From Sphagnum magellanicum (lineage: Eukaryota > Streptophyta > Sphagnopsida > Sphagnales > Sphagnaceae), in assembly GCA_021904315.1 (NCBI GenBank), contig CM038908.1:22774501-22838500 (forward strand): a stretch of 64,000 nucleotides of DNA, given 5' to 3'. Position numbers and translations under genes: made by a program. The notes beneath the pieces are model-generated. The model searched no databases. It worked only from the letters and a program-made list of their open reading frames with translations, and was not told where the DNA came from. Position 1 is the first letter of the stretch. The number at the start of each line of letters is the position of its first letter. Positions 41,701 to 54,521 of this stretch are shown here, one piece after another.

Positions 41701-44700
41701 ACGCCCACCATTTGCAACATCTGGCATTTCAAAAAACATCATTTGTGGTCAAGGATAGGTAGACATTACAACCTCCACAAAACTCTGCACTGAATGAAAG
41801 TGCTGACACTGGCCAAGAGTTATGCAAGCCTTTGCAAAAGTCCGTTACACCTATAAATCCAGAGACCAGGAAACAGCAGTGATGCAGAGAAAAAAACACT
41901 CATGAAACAAACTTCTCATTTGACCTCAAGGTGCCACAAACAAATTTAATACCAGCTCAAGGGCATGCACAAGACGACGACACATGCCCTGTCGACGGTA
42001 TCGAAACCGAGTTCCAATCAATGGCATTTCTGCCAAATGTGCTCCATGAACCCTGCACACATTTGTCACCATTTTTTATTTAACAAACTGCCATAAATGC
42101 ATGTGACAATTCACACACCATCAGATCTGCTGGTTCACCCACTTCCAAATGTGAAGTCCAGAGAACGCATACTTGGGGCAACTATCTATGATTTCCAATT
42201 TTCACTCAACATTAGTCCAGATTCTTTCTAGCAACAAGCAAGCCTCAAGGGACATATGAAAAGAATACCATACCTCACTGTCGCAACCGATATCAGCTCA
42301 TCTCCTTTTTCCAAGATCACCGTGTAAAACCCACGGTAATTTAGGCGACTGACTTCAGACCTGATTACCAACACAGGATGGGTGTCAAGATAAAGGCACA
42401 TGATCTTTTGATCTGATCAGCCTTTTTTTTCCTTTCATTTTGGTGATGGAGCACTAGTGGCAATCATCCCAAAAAGGATTTGGCATTGATGATAACAAGT
42501 CGTTGGAAAACTCTCAAAACAGTAGAAAATCTGGCAGAAAAACCTGACTTAAACACTAGGAACCTGTCTAAATCTGGCAAATTCTTTTTTGGGGTTTGAT
42601 CAAATTTGGAGAAATTTTCAAGAGTCTGCAAAAAATATTCTTCTTTTAACTTTTTTGGGTGCAATTTAGCACCAGTTCACCAGGAAAAAAAGGCTGGATT
42701 TGATTACTGGAAGCAATCAGGGGCGTTAAACCCCTGCAACAGCATTTTAGTTTGCATCCTATTTTTTCAGCAACCCATCTTTTGGTTTGGCCTGCAAATG
42801 CATCCAGTGTTGCTCGGTTGAGAACAACTGCAAAAATTATCTTTACTACAAGTACCACTAGCATCTCCATGCTGACAAATGAAGCCAACTTGATTGGGGG
42901 GGAAATAACTAATCTGTTTCTTTCTTCACAATAAAGAAAAAAAGAAATGCAAAGAGAGCACATCTATGATATTCCCTGGATGGAAACTTCTGATCATGAA
43001 AGAACAAAAAAGAAGGAAAAGAAAGAAAATAAACAAACAAATAAACAAATCTACTTTAACAGTCATGTTGTCATCAAGGCTCACCCTCGATTATAAATTG
43101 CATGAGCAACTATGTCCAGTTTGGTGTGCAGGTCAATCATGGGCTTGAAGCATTCTTGCATCACACTGAGAGCAATAGCCAATTTGATTTTATGTTCAGC
43201 CATCAACTCCTTGTCAATTTGTTGTGACAGGTCTGAGTCCTCCTCTTGAGATCGCAGCAATGTCCATGAGTATCCATCCTCCAAAGGATTACAGGTTCCA
43301 ACCAGTCCCCGCAAGCCCCGGAAGATCTGCACCCACCATTATCCTCCTTAGTCCTTAAGACCCAGCTAGCTAGATCCACCAAAATACACAATTTTTACTG
43401 CACAAAAGACACTTTTTTCTATAGGAAAGACGATGCTTTTTCTTCAACAACTGCTCTTTTGTCCTCAAAGAATGCAAGCAGCAAAAACGTTTTAAACTTT
43501 GCTCAGTGTATGTATGACAAGATAAGATACCTTCTCACAAGAATGGCCACAGAACCAACTTCCCTGAGGACAGCAATGCAGCTTTGGCAAGCCTCTAGCA
43601 TACAAGCACTTCAAATGGACTGAACCAAAAACACAAAAACAACATTCATAGATTAGAAATCAAAGTGACACATTTGTTTCACAGTTGTCAACAGTAATTG
43701 CAATGATCCAAGCTTTGGGTTTGGTCCAGCCCCAGCTCCACTGTAACTGCCATGGGTCATTATTACTCTGAGTAAACAGAGAGATTCTTTGACAAAGAAA
43801 TTGGAAACACAAAATGGGTCCGAGTAAAAGAAACACAGTCTTTTTCAAGCTTCTGAAACATACATTCTCGCTCACACTGGTCACATGAGAGTACAGTCAT
43901 CTCATTAAATTCATCAGGATTCGCATTTACTGGTGGCCCACCACATACTGCACACCTGCAGTTGGGACAGAACCAGTCCTCTTCTGGAACAGCCTGAAAA
44001 GAAAGTAACAAAAATCAGCAATAACAACATAGGGAGTGCATGCCACAACAATCTCCAGAAGGAGAGGAAGAACAATAACAACACCATGGCGGTGCCATAA
44101 CAATCTCCAGAAGGGAGAGGGGAAACATGTGACCTGCAGCTCCATGCAAGTGAGATGGAATGTTGATGGACAATGATCACAGCAAATGAGCATCCCTCCG
44201 TCACCGCATACACCACAAGTGTCATCATTCCCATCTGCTGCACATTCTTTCACTTTTGTAGTAGCTCCACTTCGTGATCTCCCAGGACACACTGTTGTTG
44301 CGGGATGGGAATACACAGCCAACTGATCCGATGGATTTTGGTTCTTCAGTGCTTCAATTTGTAGCTCAGTAAGGGTCCTCCCATCTTCAACATAGATGTT
44401 GGCACATGGACGATGCAGCTTGCTGCCACAATGTGCCTCAAACATGGACAGTGTCACAATCGTCTTACAGCAACTGCATAGAACTCCCTCGGGTGTCACC
44501 CAGCCATCCAGTGCTATTTGCTTCCTCGTGCGGTGCACATAGCGCAACTTTTGATTTACTGCCAACATCCCAAGATCCATCAACCATGAAAGAATGCTCT
44601 TCTTTGCATTCATGGATGTCAATGATCCTCCCTCATGCACCGAATCAACTGGAGCTGACAGCTTCACCTCCATGCGACAACCTCCACGACCACCTTTCTT

Positions 44701-46320
44701 TTTCCCCATCTTTTCCTGAACCCCTAATAGACCCCTGTGAACAACAGCTGCAACATGATTCTTTGAACCTCTGGCTCCTGCTGCTGCTGCTGTTGCTGCT
44801 TCATCTTGTGTCAACTGAGGCATCAGCACATCCACCACTGCATGTGCTGGACCTGCTGCTGCCTCAGTGGCTCCTCGTCCACACCTTCTTTTCTTGCTGC
44901 AGTGACGCTCTGTGTCCACAAAACTGCAATGTTGCATGTTTGCTGATGGACGTTTTCTGTAATGCATCATCACTTTGTGCAGCAGATTCTTCTCCATCAT
45001 CCCTACATTGACATCTGGTTCAAATCGATCAAACTCTTCTTCTTCTTGAGCAGATTTACGAGGTTGTTGTTGTCTTCTTCTGAGCACCATTGAAATCCCA
45101 ACAGAATTGCTTCCAAGAGTAGAATAAGCCTCTACAGAATCAAAACCTCTAGATTTCTTCTCAGTCTGATGATGCTGTTGCTGGTGGTGGTAGATGATCA
45201 TGTCCACAAACTCCTCTCCAACATGCTCACCTTCTGATGCTGCTGCTGCTGCTGCAAGAAGAACAACCTCCTCTTCACGCTTCTTCACTACTCTGTAAGA
45301 ATTTCGGATATGATGAAGAGTTCTACTACCCATCTGTCGTTCTTCTTCCTCGTGCTGCTGCTGCTTGATCCCACTGCGAAGAGATTCCCTCCTCCGTGAC
45401 TGTTGTTCCTCCTGAACCTTCACCCTCTTGTGCTGCTGCTGCCGCTGTTGCTGCAGCAGCTCAGAAAGAAGATGGGTGTTGTTACTAGCTTGCCCATACC
45501 CATAGCCGAACTTTTGCAGCAGCTTAGAAGAGGAGGAAGTATTAGTATCTGAGCTAGTAGTCGGCGATGTGGGGGGTTGTTGTGCAGGGGCCATCATCAC
45601 TGCTCGTCTTCTGCCGGGAATGCAAGAGGAGAATCTACTCACTCTCTGCAGTCTTGCACATGACGATGGTAGCTCATCATCATCAGAAGAGTCTTCTTCT
45701 TCTTCCACCTTCTTCTTCACAGGACCCCCCACAATCTTCACGGGGGTTTTGGGTTTTATGGGCTTGAAGATGAGCTTCTTGGCTCCAAAGACTGCCTCTT
45801 GCTGTTTCCACAAATTGGGTCTCTGTAAGGATCGAGATCGTGAGGATGGAGATGGTGAAGAAGAGGAGTAGGGTTTAAGGAGGAAGAAGGGAAGCTTGCC
45901 ACGCACTCTGAGACTCCACCCAGCTCTTTCTTCTTCCCATTGCTCGCACAACTGCAAGTCCTTGATGATGAACACATTCTGGCCTCCCTCGTCAGGGAAG
46001 TAGACTCCCATTCTCGCTTTCCCTGGCGACAGATCCTCCAGCAGAATCCCCTCCCACCAAGCTTCCCTCCATAGTACATTCACGCACAGTCCCTTGCTCC
46101 AGCGCATCGGAGGAGGAAGAGGAAGAGGAAGAACTGCAGCCGCAGGAGGTACAGGAAGCAGCAGCGCTGGAGGAGGCCTCGGTCTCAACAGCATTCTTCC
46201 GGGCTGCTCTCGAGACGATACTCCGCCTCTTCTTCTGCCTGTGGGATCCAGTCCTCCTCCTTGCGCCTTCTGTCCGCCTTTGTAGTGGCGGCTCAGAAGC
46301 TCCTCCTCGTACTGCACCAT
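38709..46320 (-). CDS. PHD-finger/GNAT chromatin protein of the IDM1 (ROS4) type (10 coding exons)
   Basis: Relatives such as Arabidopsis IDM1 are nuclear histone acetyltransferase-like readers that limit DNA methylation. Exons: 44134-46320, 43864-43993, 43531-43619, 43085-43326, 42274-42360, 41953-42052, 41525-41720, 40871-41354, 40471-40564, 38709-40214; all phases fit, giving 1,704 residues. Residues about 70-140 form an Agenet/Tudor-like module ([19 protein letters not shown]). A basic, Gln/Ser/Glu-rich spacer follows. About 565-655 is the Tify-domain-binding (TDBD) region ([35 protein letters not shown]). PHD 1 starts near 699 ([19 protein letters not shown]) and continues in exon 2 (WFCPNCRC), followed by PHD 2 ([21 protein letters not shown]). 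The GNAT-like domain covers exons 4-7, with acetyl-CoA motif [11 protein letters not shown] and [20 protein letters not shown]. The C-terminal 500 residues (exons 8-10) are low in complexity and include repeats. The start is the ATG at 46,320. The exact orthologue among plant paralogues cannot be named. Confidence 0.93.
38886..39773 (-). repeat. Coding repeat: about six diverged units (35-50 residues) in the PHD/GNAT protein tail
   Basis: In exon 10 the protein (about residues 1,351-1,646) repeats the pattern G-QL, five to eight residues, ATTGQVGD or similar, QE-S-SPSR-S, a DA-EG-like segment and STP. Clear units start at residues near 1,351, 1,512 and 1,561, with weaker ones near 1,397, 1,468 and 1,611. 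A preceding word of the form LLQGL-N-C-DV-EG occurs twice about 120 residues apart, hinting at a higher-order duplication. Confidence 0.7.
43994..44133 (-). other. Intron 1 of the PHD/GNAT gene, with a short internal duplication
   Basis: This 140-nt intron interrupts the first PHD finger between its CxxC/HxxC half and its last CxxC pair. The word ACAATCTCCAGAAG then GAGAGG occurs twice (near 44,047 and 44,101 on the plus strand). Retention would shift the frame and end the protein soon afterwards, because 140 is not a multiple of three. Confidence 0.7.
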
Positions 46321-46769
46321 GATCACAGGAAGCTCCTCGCTCTTCCCCCACTTCCCTTCCTTTCCCTTCCTTTCCCTTCTTCACGGATTCTTCCAACAAC
46401 ACATGATGATCCTGTGAATCCCGGAGGCAAATTTCGACCAAAACTCGCACAAGAGAAGGAAAAAAAAACCCCCACTGCGACGACACCCCCACCGCTACTA
46501 CTACTTCTGCAACAAAAAAAAAAGGAAAAAAAAAAAAGAAAACAAACGAACAACAAAGCAAACGCGACGGGAATCCAACGTTCCTTCTTCGTATTCCCTT
46601 CCTTTTACCTTCCTTCCTTTGAGTTGCAACAAATTGCGGATCCCTGGACCAAATCACAAAACTTTTAGTTCGCTAGATTACCCTTCTCTTCTACTCGCTA
46701 CAATCGCAACCACACTCCCACCCATTCAAGCCACGACACAAAATCTCGTCGCGAAGCTCCATCATCTAT

Positions 46770-46822
<53 letters not shown>

Positions 46823-46900
46823 GTGCGCGCTCCCACTCCGCTACAAGCACCCTTGAGCCCTCGTGGATGAGAAACATCCAAAAAACATCCACCCTCGATG
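46321..46900 (-). promoter_or_regulatory. Probable leader and promoter of the PHD/GNAT gene, with CT and CA repeats
   Basis: Upstream of the start codon the sequence is GC-richer than the intergenic DNA and holds A/T runs and, at about 46,772-46,822, a long CT run followed by a CA run. Pyrimidine dinucleotide runs of this kind are common near plant transcription starts. A 221-codon frame that overlaps this leader and the gene start in another frame shows no family resemblance. Confidence 0.4.
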
Positions 46901-48942
46901 CAAAACATGCAACCACTCTTTCATCCAGGTATATCACCTATTTTCTTAAAGGAGCAAATAAATCTAGGGGTAAATAGTAAATTCCTATATACATAGTAGT
47001 ATTTCTTATTTTATATTAATGAAATAAATACACTTTTAACTATGGGTTTAGCCTTTCTCCCTTTCTTTTGTTTTTTAGGGTTTTGGGGTGTCGGGTTTCT
47101 TTTTTAGGGTTTCATCTTGCCACCTTTTTGTAGGCATGGTGTTGTTTGGTGGGGAGAGGGGTGGGGGTTTTTTTTTTTTGTTTTTGTTTTTTTATTTATT
47201 TTGGGGAAATGATTTTAATGGGTACTTATTGAATGGTTGGAACTTGGGATATAAAATAGTTTGAATTTTGAGTTTTTTTTTTTTTTTTTGGTTGTTGGTT
47301 ACATTGAACTCAAAATTGGGGCAACTACTACGGAATGGTAATAATGTTGCTAACTACTTACTTACTTACTTGAGAGAGGGAGGGAATGAGGGATGGGAGT
47401 GCATTGAGATGGATGATGGTGGGAACACTCATTTAGGGTTTTAGCTTTATGGGAGAATGATGAAATTCCGGAACCTTTTTTTTTTGCATTCTATGAGTTG
47501 AGAAAAAATTATATATATACCAAAGTGAGCCAAAATCAAATCCAATCCAAGTCCATAGACTTGCCGACAACTTACTATAGGTTTTGATTTCCGGGGAAGC
47601 GCCCTATTGACAACCAAAATCGATTAAAAAGCCCCAAATTGAACATGTGCAAAAACGAGACGATCCATACATGTTGGAAGTAGGCTTCAAATTTTTGGAT
47701 TATTCGATTCAAACTTAGCTAAGGAAAAAAAAGGGAGTTGGATTTTCAAACTTGAAAAAAGGATAAAAGGGTGGAAGCCCAAAAAATTTCAATTAATTAA
47801 TTAATTAAATAATTTTTTTAAAAAACAATGCAAAAGAGAAAAAAGAAGAATGAATAAGAACAACTTTTGGTACCCTTTGATTTTATGTTGTCCCTTGGAT
47901 AATTGCTATTTTGTACTCGGTTATTTATTAGTAGAGAATGAAGGTCTATGTGTGGCTTGGGCATTGAATTAGGTAATAAAGAGCCATTTGAAATTAAATT
48001 GAAGTGCTAATTGAGGTTGTAAAATAGCGGCATAAATTTAATTAGCATTTGTTCAATGCTAAGTGAACCAAAAAAATTGTCACCTCCATGTGTACAATTA
48101 GAAGTTCACAAGGGTGAGTGGGTTTACTACATACTTGATTTTAGTTCTACTCATGCACTCTACCAAGTACTTTGTGTAATGAAACCCTTTGTACATAATA
48201 AACACACATGATGAATCGAACCAACTCCGATGCATGACATATTTAATGTCGAATGCAACTACTTAAAACAATAGGTTCATTGCAAAATATCTCTATCTAG
48301 TATGGAAAGTTCAATTCGACATACAACCCCCAATTTTTTTATGGAAAAATATTTAAATTTTTGGACTCATATCCATTTGAAATTTCAAAACAAACACCTT
48401 TTTAAAAAATTGGCATATTAGTCATTTAAGCTAAAAAAATTAAAAAATAATGCTCTATGAACTTCCAAAAAAAATGATCTCAAAGTTCACATTAACACTT
48501 GATGAACATTTCGCAAAATATGCAACCAAATGAAAAAAAATAACATAAAATTCATTATCCTTTTTTTTCCCCCAATCAATCGCACTTGCCATCCACAACA
48601 TCAATTTAGAAGAATGAATAACAATGAAAACAAAAAGCAACCAAAAAGAAGAATTCGTGCACTTGTGAAGTATTGGTACATAATGTGACTTTTGCATTCG
48701 ACAATGCTAGCCACTACAATATCTAACTACACCATATACTCATTGAGCCCGCATTGTCGCATCAACAAGCAAGCTATGAAGCACATCATCGTACATTGTG
48801 TTTTTGAAGAGTGTCACTATTTAGTGCATACTAAGTAATCATGAAGCAAAACTATGTAGTTGGAGGTGTGTAAAGCCAAAGCTTATTTCAAATGACTCAT
48901 CATATGATAGTTTTTCTTGATAGTTTCTTTACTTTTATTGAT

Positions 48943-49274
48943 TGGCATTGCCTACCAAGGCAAGGATATTATGTTTATTAGATTCATTTTAGAGTATAGT
49001 AGCTTAAAGGATTTTTGGTCCCTAGGTAATAAATAATACGTCTATTTTTATATGAGGATTTTTGAAAGACGATATTTTGGCTTGTGTTGAAACTTGAGAT
49101 TAATAGTTATAGAGTTATAATAATATCTGGAAGGATTTTGGTTTCTTTTGGAGGATTTTTTTGAAGATTATTATATTTTGGCATGGTGAAATATTTGAGT
49201 TTCCATAATTCTTCTTTTGCCTTAAGATATTTTTTAATGTAAATGGCAAGGCCACGGTGTGACGCACCCCTTGT
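48943..49274 (+). mobile_element. Copy B of the three-copy dispersed repeat (MITE-like)
   Basis: This segment runs from GGCATTGCCTACCAAGG to GGCAAGGCCACGGTGTGAC and is collinear with 61,898-62,240 throughout and with the minus strand of 14,416-14,720. Copies B and C also share about 20 bp past GGCAAGGC that copy A lacks. The short terminal inverted words suggest a non-autonomous DNA element, but no target-site duplication is clear. Confidence 0.75.
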
Positions 49275-49468
49275 TCTTCTTGTGAATCAGTCTAAGCGAG
49301 TTTAGTAGGGTTTCTTTTTGGCTAAATTTAGTCAGATGGTGAATTTTTTTTAATGGCTTTAAATTGTGATTTTTGGTTTAAATTCTTTTGAAAAATCACT
49401 GAATATCTCAATTAGGCTCTACTACCATAGTAGCCAAAAATGTGAAGGATGCTTCAACCTTTTTACTT

Positions 49469-49867
49469 ATAGCCAAATTTGGCTACATTGTCTTATGGAT
49501 GATCGATCACCTCTTCAGCTACATCTAAGAAACGAAAAAATTAAAATGAAAACACAATGGAGTGTACCTAAAGGTTCATTTTTTTGGGGTTCATGTGCAT
49601 GTTTTGTTGTGTGTGACATTCATAGTTTCAAGAGTGTTGGATACCCAAAAGAATTCTAGGCACCCATCTCTAGAAAGATTTGGAATGACAACTCAATTAT
49701 CACAAATCATCAAGTACCATTTTAGTAATCCACACTCAACTAATATATTGGAGGGAGGGGGGGATTTGTGCCAAAAAAAAAACAGATTTCTATGTTCTTT
49801 TTTTTCAATTTTGTGATGTAGCCAAGGTGGTGATCATCCATAAGGTGATTTAGCCAAATTAGGCTAT
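49469..49867. mobile_element. Inverted-repeat element of about 400 bp (TAGCCAAA family)
   Basis: The left end (TATAGCCAAATTTGGCTAC, continuing to ACATC at about 49,526) is the reverse complement, with mismatches, of the right end (GATGTAGCC at 49,815 to TTAGGCTAT at 49,867). The arms are about 55 bp. Other members of the family lie at 2,496, 54,130, 62,269 and 63,389. The middle has no transposase frame, so it would be a non-autonomous element. I see no certain target-site duplication. Confidence 0.65.
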
Positions 49868-52800
49868 GAACAAAATATGAGAGAAAAATATTTAAACATC
49901 ATTATATACATTTCTGGCTACATACTCAAACCATGAATAGAATGGTGGTGTCGAGAGTTTCTACAGTAATGGAGTTTCTACAGTAATGTTTTTGTGAATC
50001 AATTTGGAGGTTCGGCCTCTTGATGAGGAATTCAGTGAGTACTCCAGGTTGGGGTTTACAAATTCTAGCTTTCCATGTCTTAATGAATCAGGCAATCAAT
50101 TTTTATTAAAGTGCAGTTAAAGTGCATAATCAATAGGTACCCACACTCTTAGGAAGGGGTATTAGAGTATTACTGGAATACCTTTATCATTTTGGCATAA
50201 ATTAAATTATTTTTTATTTTGCTGAACTTTTGAAATTTTATTCATTATTTGTGTCAAAATTTTAATAAAATCAAAAAAGTTTAATTGCCAAGTTTTGGGT
50301 TTAAATAAAGGTACTACAGTAGTCTAAGCCAAAAATGGTGACAAACAATTTTAGGAATAGATTTATGCATACATAGTAGACTAGGCCAAAAATGGAAAAA
50401 AAGAAAAAAAATCAGGTATATAAAAATCAAAAGTACAAGGCAAATGAGAGCACAAGTAAACAACCCAAAGAAAAAACAAATGCAAACAATCAACAAAAAA
50501 ATAAGGAAAAAATCTTATGCAAATGGGACCCATGGCTACAAAATGACAATCAACAACAAAGAAGATTTAAGACAAGAAAGCTATCGTCTACCGCAAATTG
50601 GCTAGCGACAGATGTGCATTACCTATGATGTGGGGAAGAGATGAAGAACTTCAACCAAGTGCAACAACTCGTTGAAGAATTGTTATGACTTGTGCACGTT
50701 ACATGACTATGGACACATGTTGTTGATAATGAGAAACAAATATCAATGAAACTAAAAAAAATTGTTGATGATGCATGATAATGGTATCTGCACAAACAGT
50801 CAAAAATGAATCAAAATTAGAATGAAGACACCCATACCTCTTAATAGCAAAAGGAATGAAATCATCACTTGGTGTTCGCTCAACATAAGATCATGTCTTC
50901 TCCTAAACAACCATCATTACTACATGTGTTGTCATTGTTGATGTTCGTTGCACCATATTTGTGTGAATTGGGTGAACAATGACAACGTCCATCAAAATCC
51001 AAAAACCATCTCTAATGATAAGGATATCCACTCATTGTCGAATGTGACGAGAGAAAAGGTGGGAGACTTCCTTCTGAACATGTGCTCCACTTTCCAAAAC
51101 AATAACTGCAACATTATCCTAAAAGTGTGTCATGGGCTGATGTATGTTCATTCTCACAAGGGCACTAAAGCAAATGGGTACCTAGATTGTCATTGGTAGG
51201 ACCACATTGACATTATGAAAGGTGGGTAACTATAGGATGTGGAAAGCCAAGATAGGTATATAGTGTTATAAGAAAGTGGGCTAACAATAAATGAAATGTT
51301 AGTGTGGTAGGACAAACTAATAACCAAACGTTTGCCCCTGGACCATACATGAATGAAGGTGTGTTCACATGATATCCAAAGGAACATTTGCTAGAAACGA
51401 AGCAAATTCCTACTCGTGTAGATGATTTGCCAAAAAAACATGCAATTAGAGATAAAATTAAACCACTAGGCTCTCAAAAGGTGGGACTTGAAAACAGACA
51501 ACCTAAGGTAACATGGCTCAAACATTTCGTAATGCCATCTAGAATGGGGAAATGTCGGTCTCAACATGTGTTACTACATCAAGAAGAATAGGGTGATCAT
51601 CTTACGAGAAACGAATGACAAGTGCAAGGATGATCAATGCCCAACACCCGAAGAATGTGGGGGCAACAGTTTGAACCATAGAAGGAAGACCAAACCTACC
51701 CAAAAAAACAAGAAAATTGGCTTAACGACAAGCTAAGTGATCAATAAAATCGACAAAAAGTCTTGCACCAAGTATCTTTTCCAATATAGGTATGGTACGA
51801 ATATCAAATTCAACATAATGTTGCAAAACACATGGAGATGGAAACATTGTACAAAACAAGTAGCCCAAGTGTTGGGCATAGCACAATGAAAACATTGCAA
51901 AAGTTGCCTAAAGATCTACAAGCATAAGGAGATTAGATAATCATCCCAAAATCCTAATGGAAAACCTTAACCACAAACGATTCAACAAATGATGTGGATC
52001 CCATCGGTGCGCCCAAAATACGAAAACCTGAATCAAGAATAAAAAAACTAGGAGGAAGTGATATAAAATGGTCCAACCCTTATGGAGACCAAGCAATGCA
52101 CTTTGTTGGTTGCATGGAAAGCCTTAATGCTAATAACTCCTCCTATAATCATAAAAACGCAATAACCACATCTAATGTGAAACCTACTGTACGTGTATCA
52201 TCCGCCAAGGAAGGAAAAACACAATTAAGGTGGGCTACTATTGTAAGGCAAAAATTGCGAAGGTGAATCAAAACAAACAACACTCCTCCCAATGGGTCCC
52301 TTGTCATGTACCTATCTCCAATGAAATGATTATGAGATCCCCATGTCAAGAAACTTGAAAAAAATACAATGGGGATGACGTGTGTATAAACGTCAAACAA
52401 ATTGAAAATTTTCATCCAAAGAACCGGATGAAAATTGTAAGTTCTAAAAAATGGTTGACTATGATACCAAATTGAAAACATTACAAACACCCACCTATAA
52501 CACCACCCAATCTTAGTGCAAATCTAACATCATTTGAATGTCATGAACAACTTGAAACAATCCTAAAAACAAGCAACTTGGGTAATGAGTCTACTCTTTA
52601 TGGTTCAAACTTCAAAATTGAAATTTAAAACTTCCCATTGGAAGGATCTAAAATTCCTCATCTAGATTTATGCACTTCAATCTTTTGTGAAATATGCCCA
52701 TCCATTGTATGCACTCATAATAATCCAAATGTCACTCATACATGAGCAAATAAAATCATCATGTAGCTGATGAGATGATTCACTGTGGCAGGATGCAGTG

Positions 52801-53079
52801 AAGGCATGCACCCCCTATTTGTGACTCTACTAGTTTTTATCACATCCAACATAGAGTGTTTGTTGTTTCCCTAACACCACCCATACACATGCAAAATATA
52901 TGTATGCCATAATTCCTTGGGAGCTTCAACACAAATTAAATTATTTTCAAAAATGTAATTTTTTCTTTTTCCCTTCAAAACATAGTTTTCTCACAGAGGA
53001 AATTTTGGTGAAGGAAAGGGAAGAATCCTTTTGGAATATTCTTTTTTTGAAAATGGAATCTTCAGAATTGATTAATTAA

Positions 53080-53950
53080 TTATTTGGCAGACATGTGTGG
53101 AACCCCCAGGGTACTATACGGTACCAGGTGAGAGACTATTTAAATAGCATCACCTGGGTGAATCATTATGGTTGGCCAATCAGAAGCAGTCATTCTTGTA
53201 CTTGGGTCTTGTGGGGACCATTGTATTATATATAGGCCTATGCCAAAATATGAGTTGAAACTCATTTTCACACAATTGGAAGGATGTTGTACTTTATTTC
53301 TAGTTCATTGTATTTTAGGGCCGATTTTTTACTGCTGCAGATGGACCTACTCTCATTCTCATTCTCATTCATCCAATTTTGGAGGAATGTTCTGCACCTA
53401 CTAGGCCACTCTTCACACAGCCCATGTACTTTCATGTTGGTCCCACAATTTGAGGAATGTTCTGCATCTAACTACTCTTCACAAACCCATGTACTTTCCA
53501 TTTGGTGCCACAATTTGAGGAATGTTCTGCACCTATATAGACATGTACTTTCATGCGGTCCCATATTTTAAAGAAATGTTCTGCAGGTGTTATTCTGGAC
53601 TGTGAAACTTGTTGTTGGTCTTTTGAAAACTTTCATGGAACATTTTCCTATTTTATAACAAACATTTACTGGGTTTGAACTTTGCTATGATGATGAGCAG
53701 CCAGCCTCCACCATTATAGGATGTGTAAAGCCTGCTTGTTGTCCAAGAACACACAGTTAGTTGGTGCTCCTCGGCAAGATTTTGTACTGCAAACCTCAAC
53801 AAGGCTGTGAGCTTTATCGGACTAAGGACCCACACAAGGTAGAGCCTAAGTGTAGACCCAAAACCCAAAACCTTAAACCCTAAAGGCCCACACAATGTGG
53901 AGCCCCAAGTGTAGACCCAAAACCGTAAACCCTAAAGCCCATGGCTAAAC
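53080..53950 (+). mobile_element. Possible solo LTR or other retroelement remnant
   Basis: The tract has a promoter-like layout: GGCCAATCAG (CCAAT box) near 53,173, ATTATATATAGG (TATA-like) near 53,223, then a repetitive downstream part. No long terminal repeat partner, primer-binding site or reverse transcriptase is visible in the window, so the assignment is weak. A minus-strand frame at 53,653-53,895 is unrecognised. Confidence 0.3.
53380..53590. repeat. Tandem repeat, four units of about 54-70 bp
   Basis: The core GAGGAATGTTCTGCA recurs at about 53,382, 53,452, 53,517 and (as AAAGAAATGTTCTGCAG) 53,571. CATGTACTTTC and a GGTSCCACAATTT-like word lie between them. The units shorten toward the right. 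Confidence 0.8.
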
Positions 53951-54129
53951 ACCCCTTAAGGTAGGATCCTTGTTGTAATTGTTGGCAACCAATTTTTTTT
54001 TAATGCTTGAAAATTTTGTAGCATTTGGAAAATGTCCCATTTATATTCATTTTTTCAGTAAAAAGAGCTTAGAAGAAGCAATGTATTTTTCCAGCAAAAT
54101 TTAGTATGCTTCCCATACAGTATTTTTTT

Positions 54130-54196
54130 TTCAAATTTGTGAAGTTGGTGGGTTGGCAATCATCCACAAGAGGATTTAGCCAATTCGGCTACATGT
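54130..54196 (+). repeat. TAGCCAA repeat-family end
   Basis: GTTGGTGGGTTGGCAATCAT followed by CCACAAGAGGATTTAGCCAA and GGCTACA matches the reverse complement of 63,389-63,450 and the right end of the element at 49,469-49,867. The other end of this copy could not be found. Confidence 0.65.
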
Positions 54197-54298
54197 CCTA
54201 GAGGCAAGTAGAAAGTTACAGCCTTACAAGGATTGCTTGACTTCACATTTTTTTTCTCCTTGTAATGTGGGAACATGAGTGTTAAACTCCATTACAAT

Positions 54299-54521
54299 CA
54301 GAGTCCTGCAATGGGTACCCATACCCATGGGTACCCAATACCCACCCATACCCATGGGTAAATGGGTGGGTAATGGGTATGGGCTTGGACGCATGGGTGG
54401 GTAATGGGTGGGTAATGGGTATGGACACGGTGCCATGGGTGGGTAATGGGTGGGTACAGTTGACCCTGCGCAGCTGTGGGTCGGGTATGGGTACAGTTGT
54501 CAAGCCCAATGCAGGACTCTG
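54299..54521. mobile_element. Non-autonomous hAT-type element (MITE), 223 bp
   Basis: The ends are CAGAGTCCTGCAATGGG (54,299-54,315) and its inverted partner CCCAATGCAGGACTCTG (54,505-54,521), which differ at one position. Both sides are flanked by the identical 8-bp word ATTACAAT (54,291-54,298 and 54,522-54,529). An 8-bp target-site duplication and CA-starting inverted ends are hallmarks of the hAT superfamily. The interior is built of ATGGGTA and GGGTA repeats and encodes nothing. Confidence 0.88.

Larger units (their letters stand above)
46900..53080. other. AT-rich intergenic DNA with two dispersed repeat copies
   Basis: I see no gene. Frames near 50.4-52.3 kb (for example plus 50,948-51,199, 51,388-51,591 and 51,994-52,266) are lysine- and asparagine-rich, carry no recognisable domain and are broken by stops. 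A decayed retroelement is possible but not shown. The known content is the repeat copy at 48,943-49,274 and the inverted-repeat element at 49,469-49,867. Confidence 0.5.

Noticed and set aside
44406..45011. 201-codon plus-strand frame
   Set aside because: It is antisense to exon 1 of the PHD/GNAT gene and lies opposite conserved coding sequence.
45992..46657. 221-codon minus-strand frame
   Set aside because: It overlaps the start of the PHD/GNAT gene in another frame and has Ser/Arg/Lys-rich low-complexity sequence.
50392..52266. Series of short plus-strand frames, considered as a decayed retrotransposon or gene
   Set aside because: No protease, reverse transcriptase, integrase, gag or other domain could be recognised.
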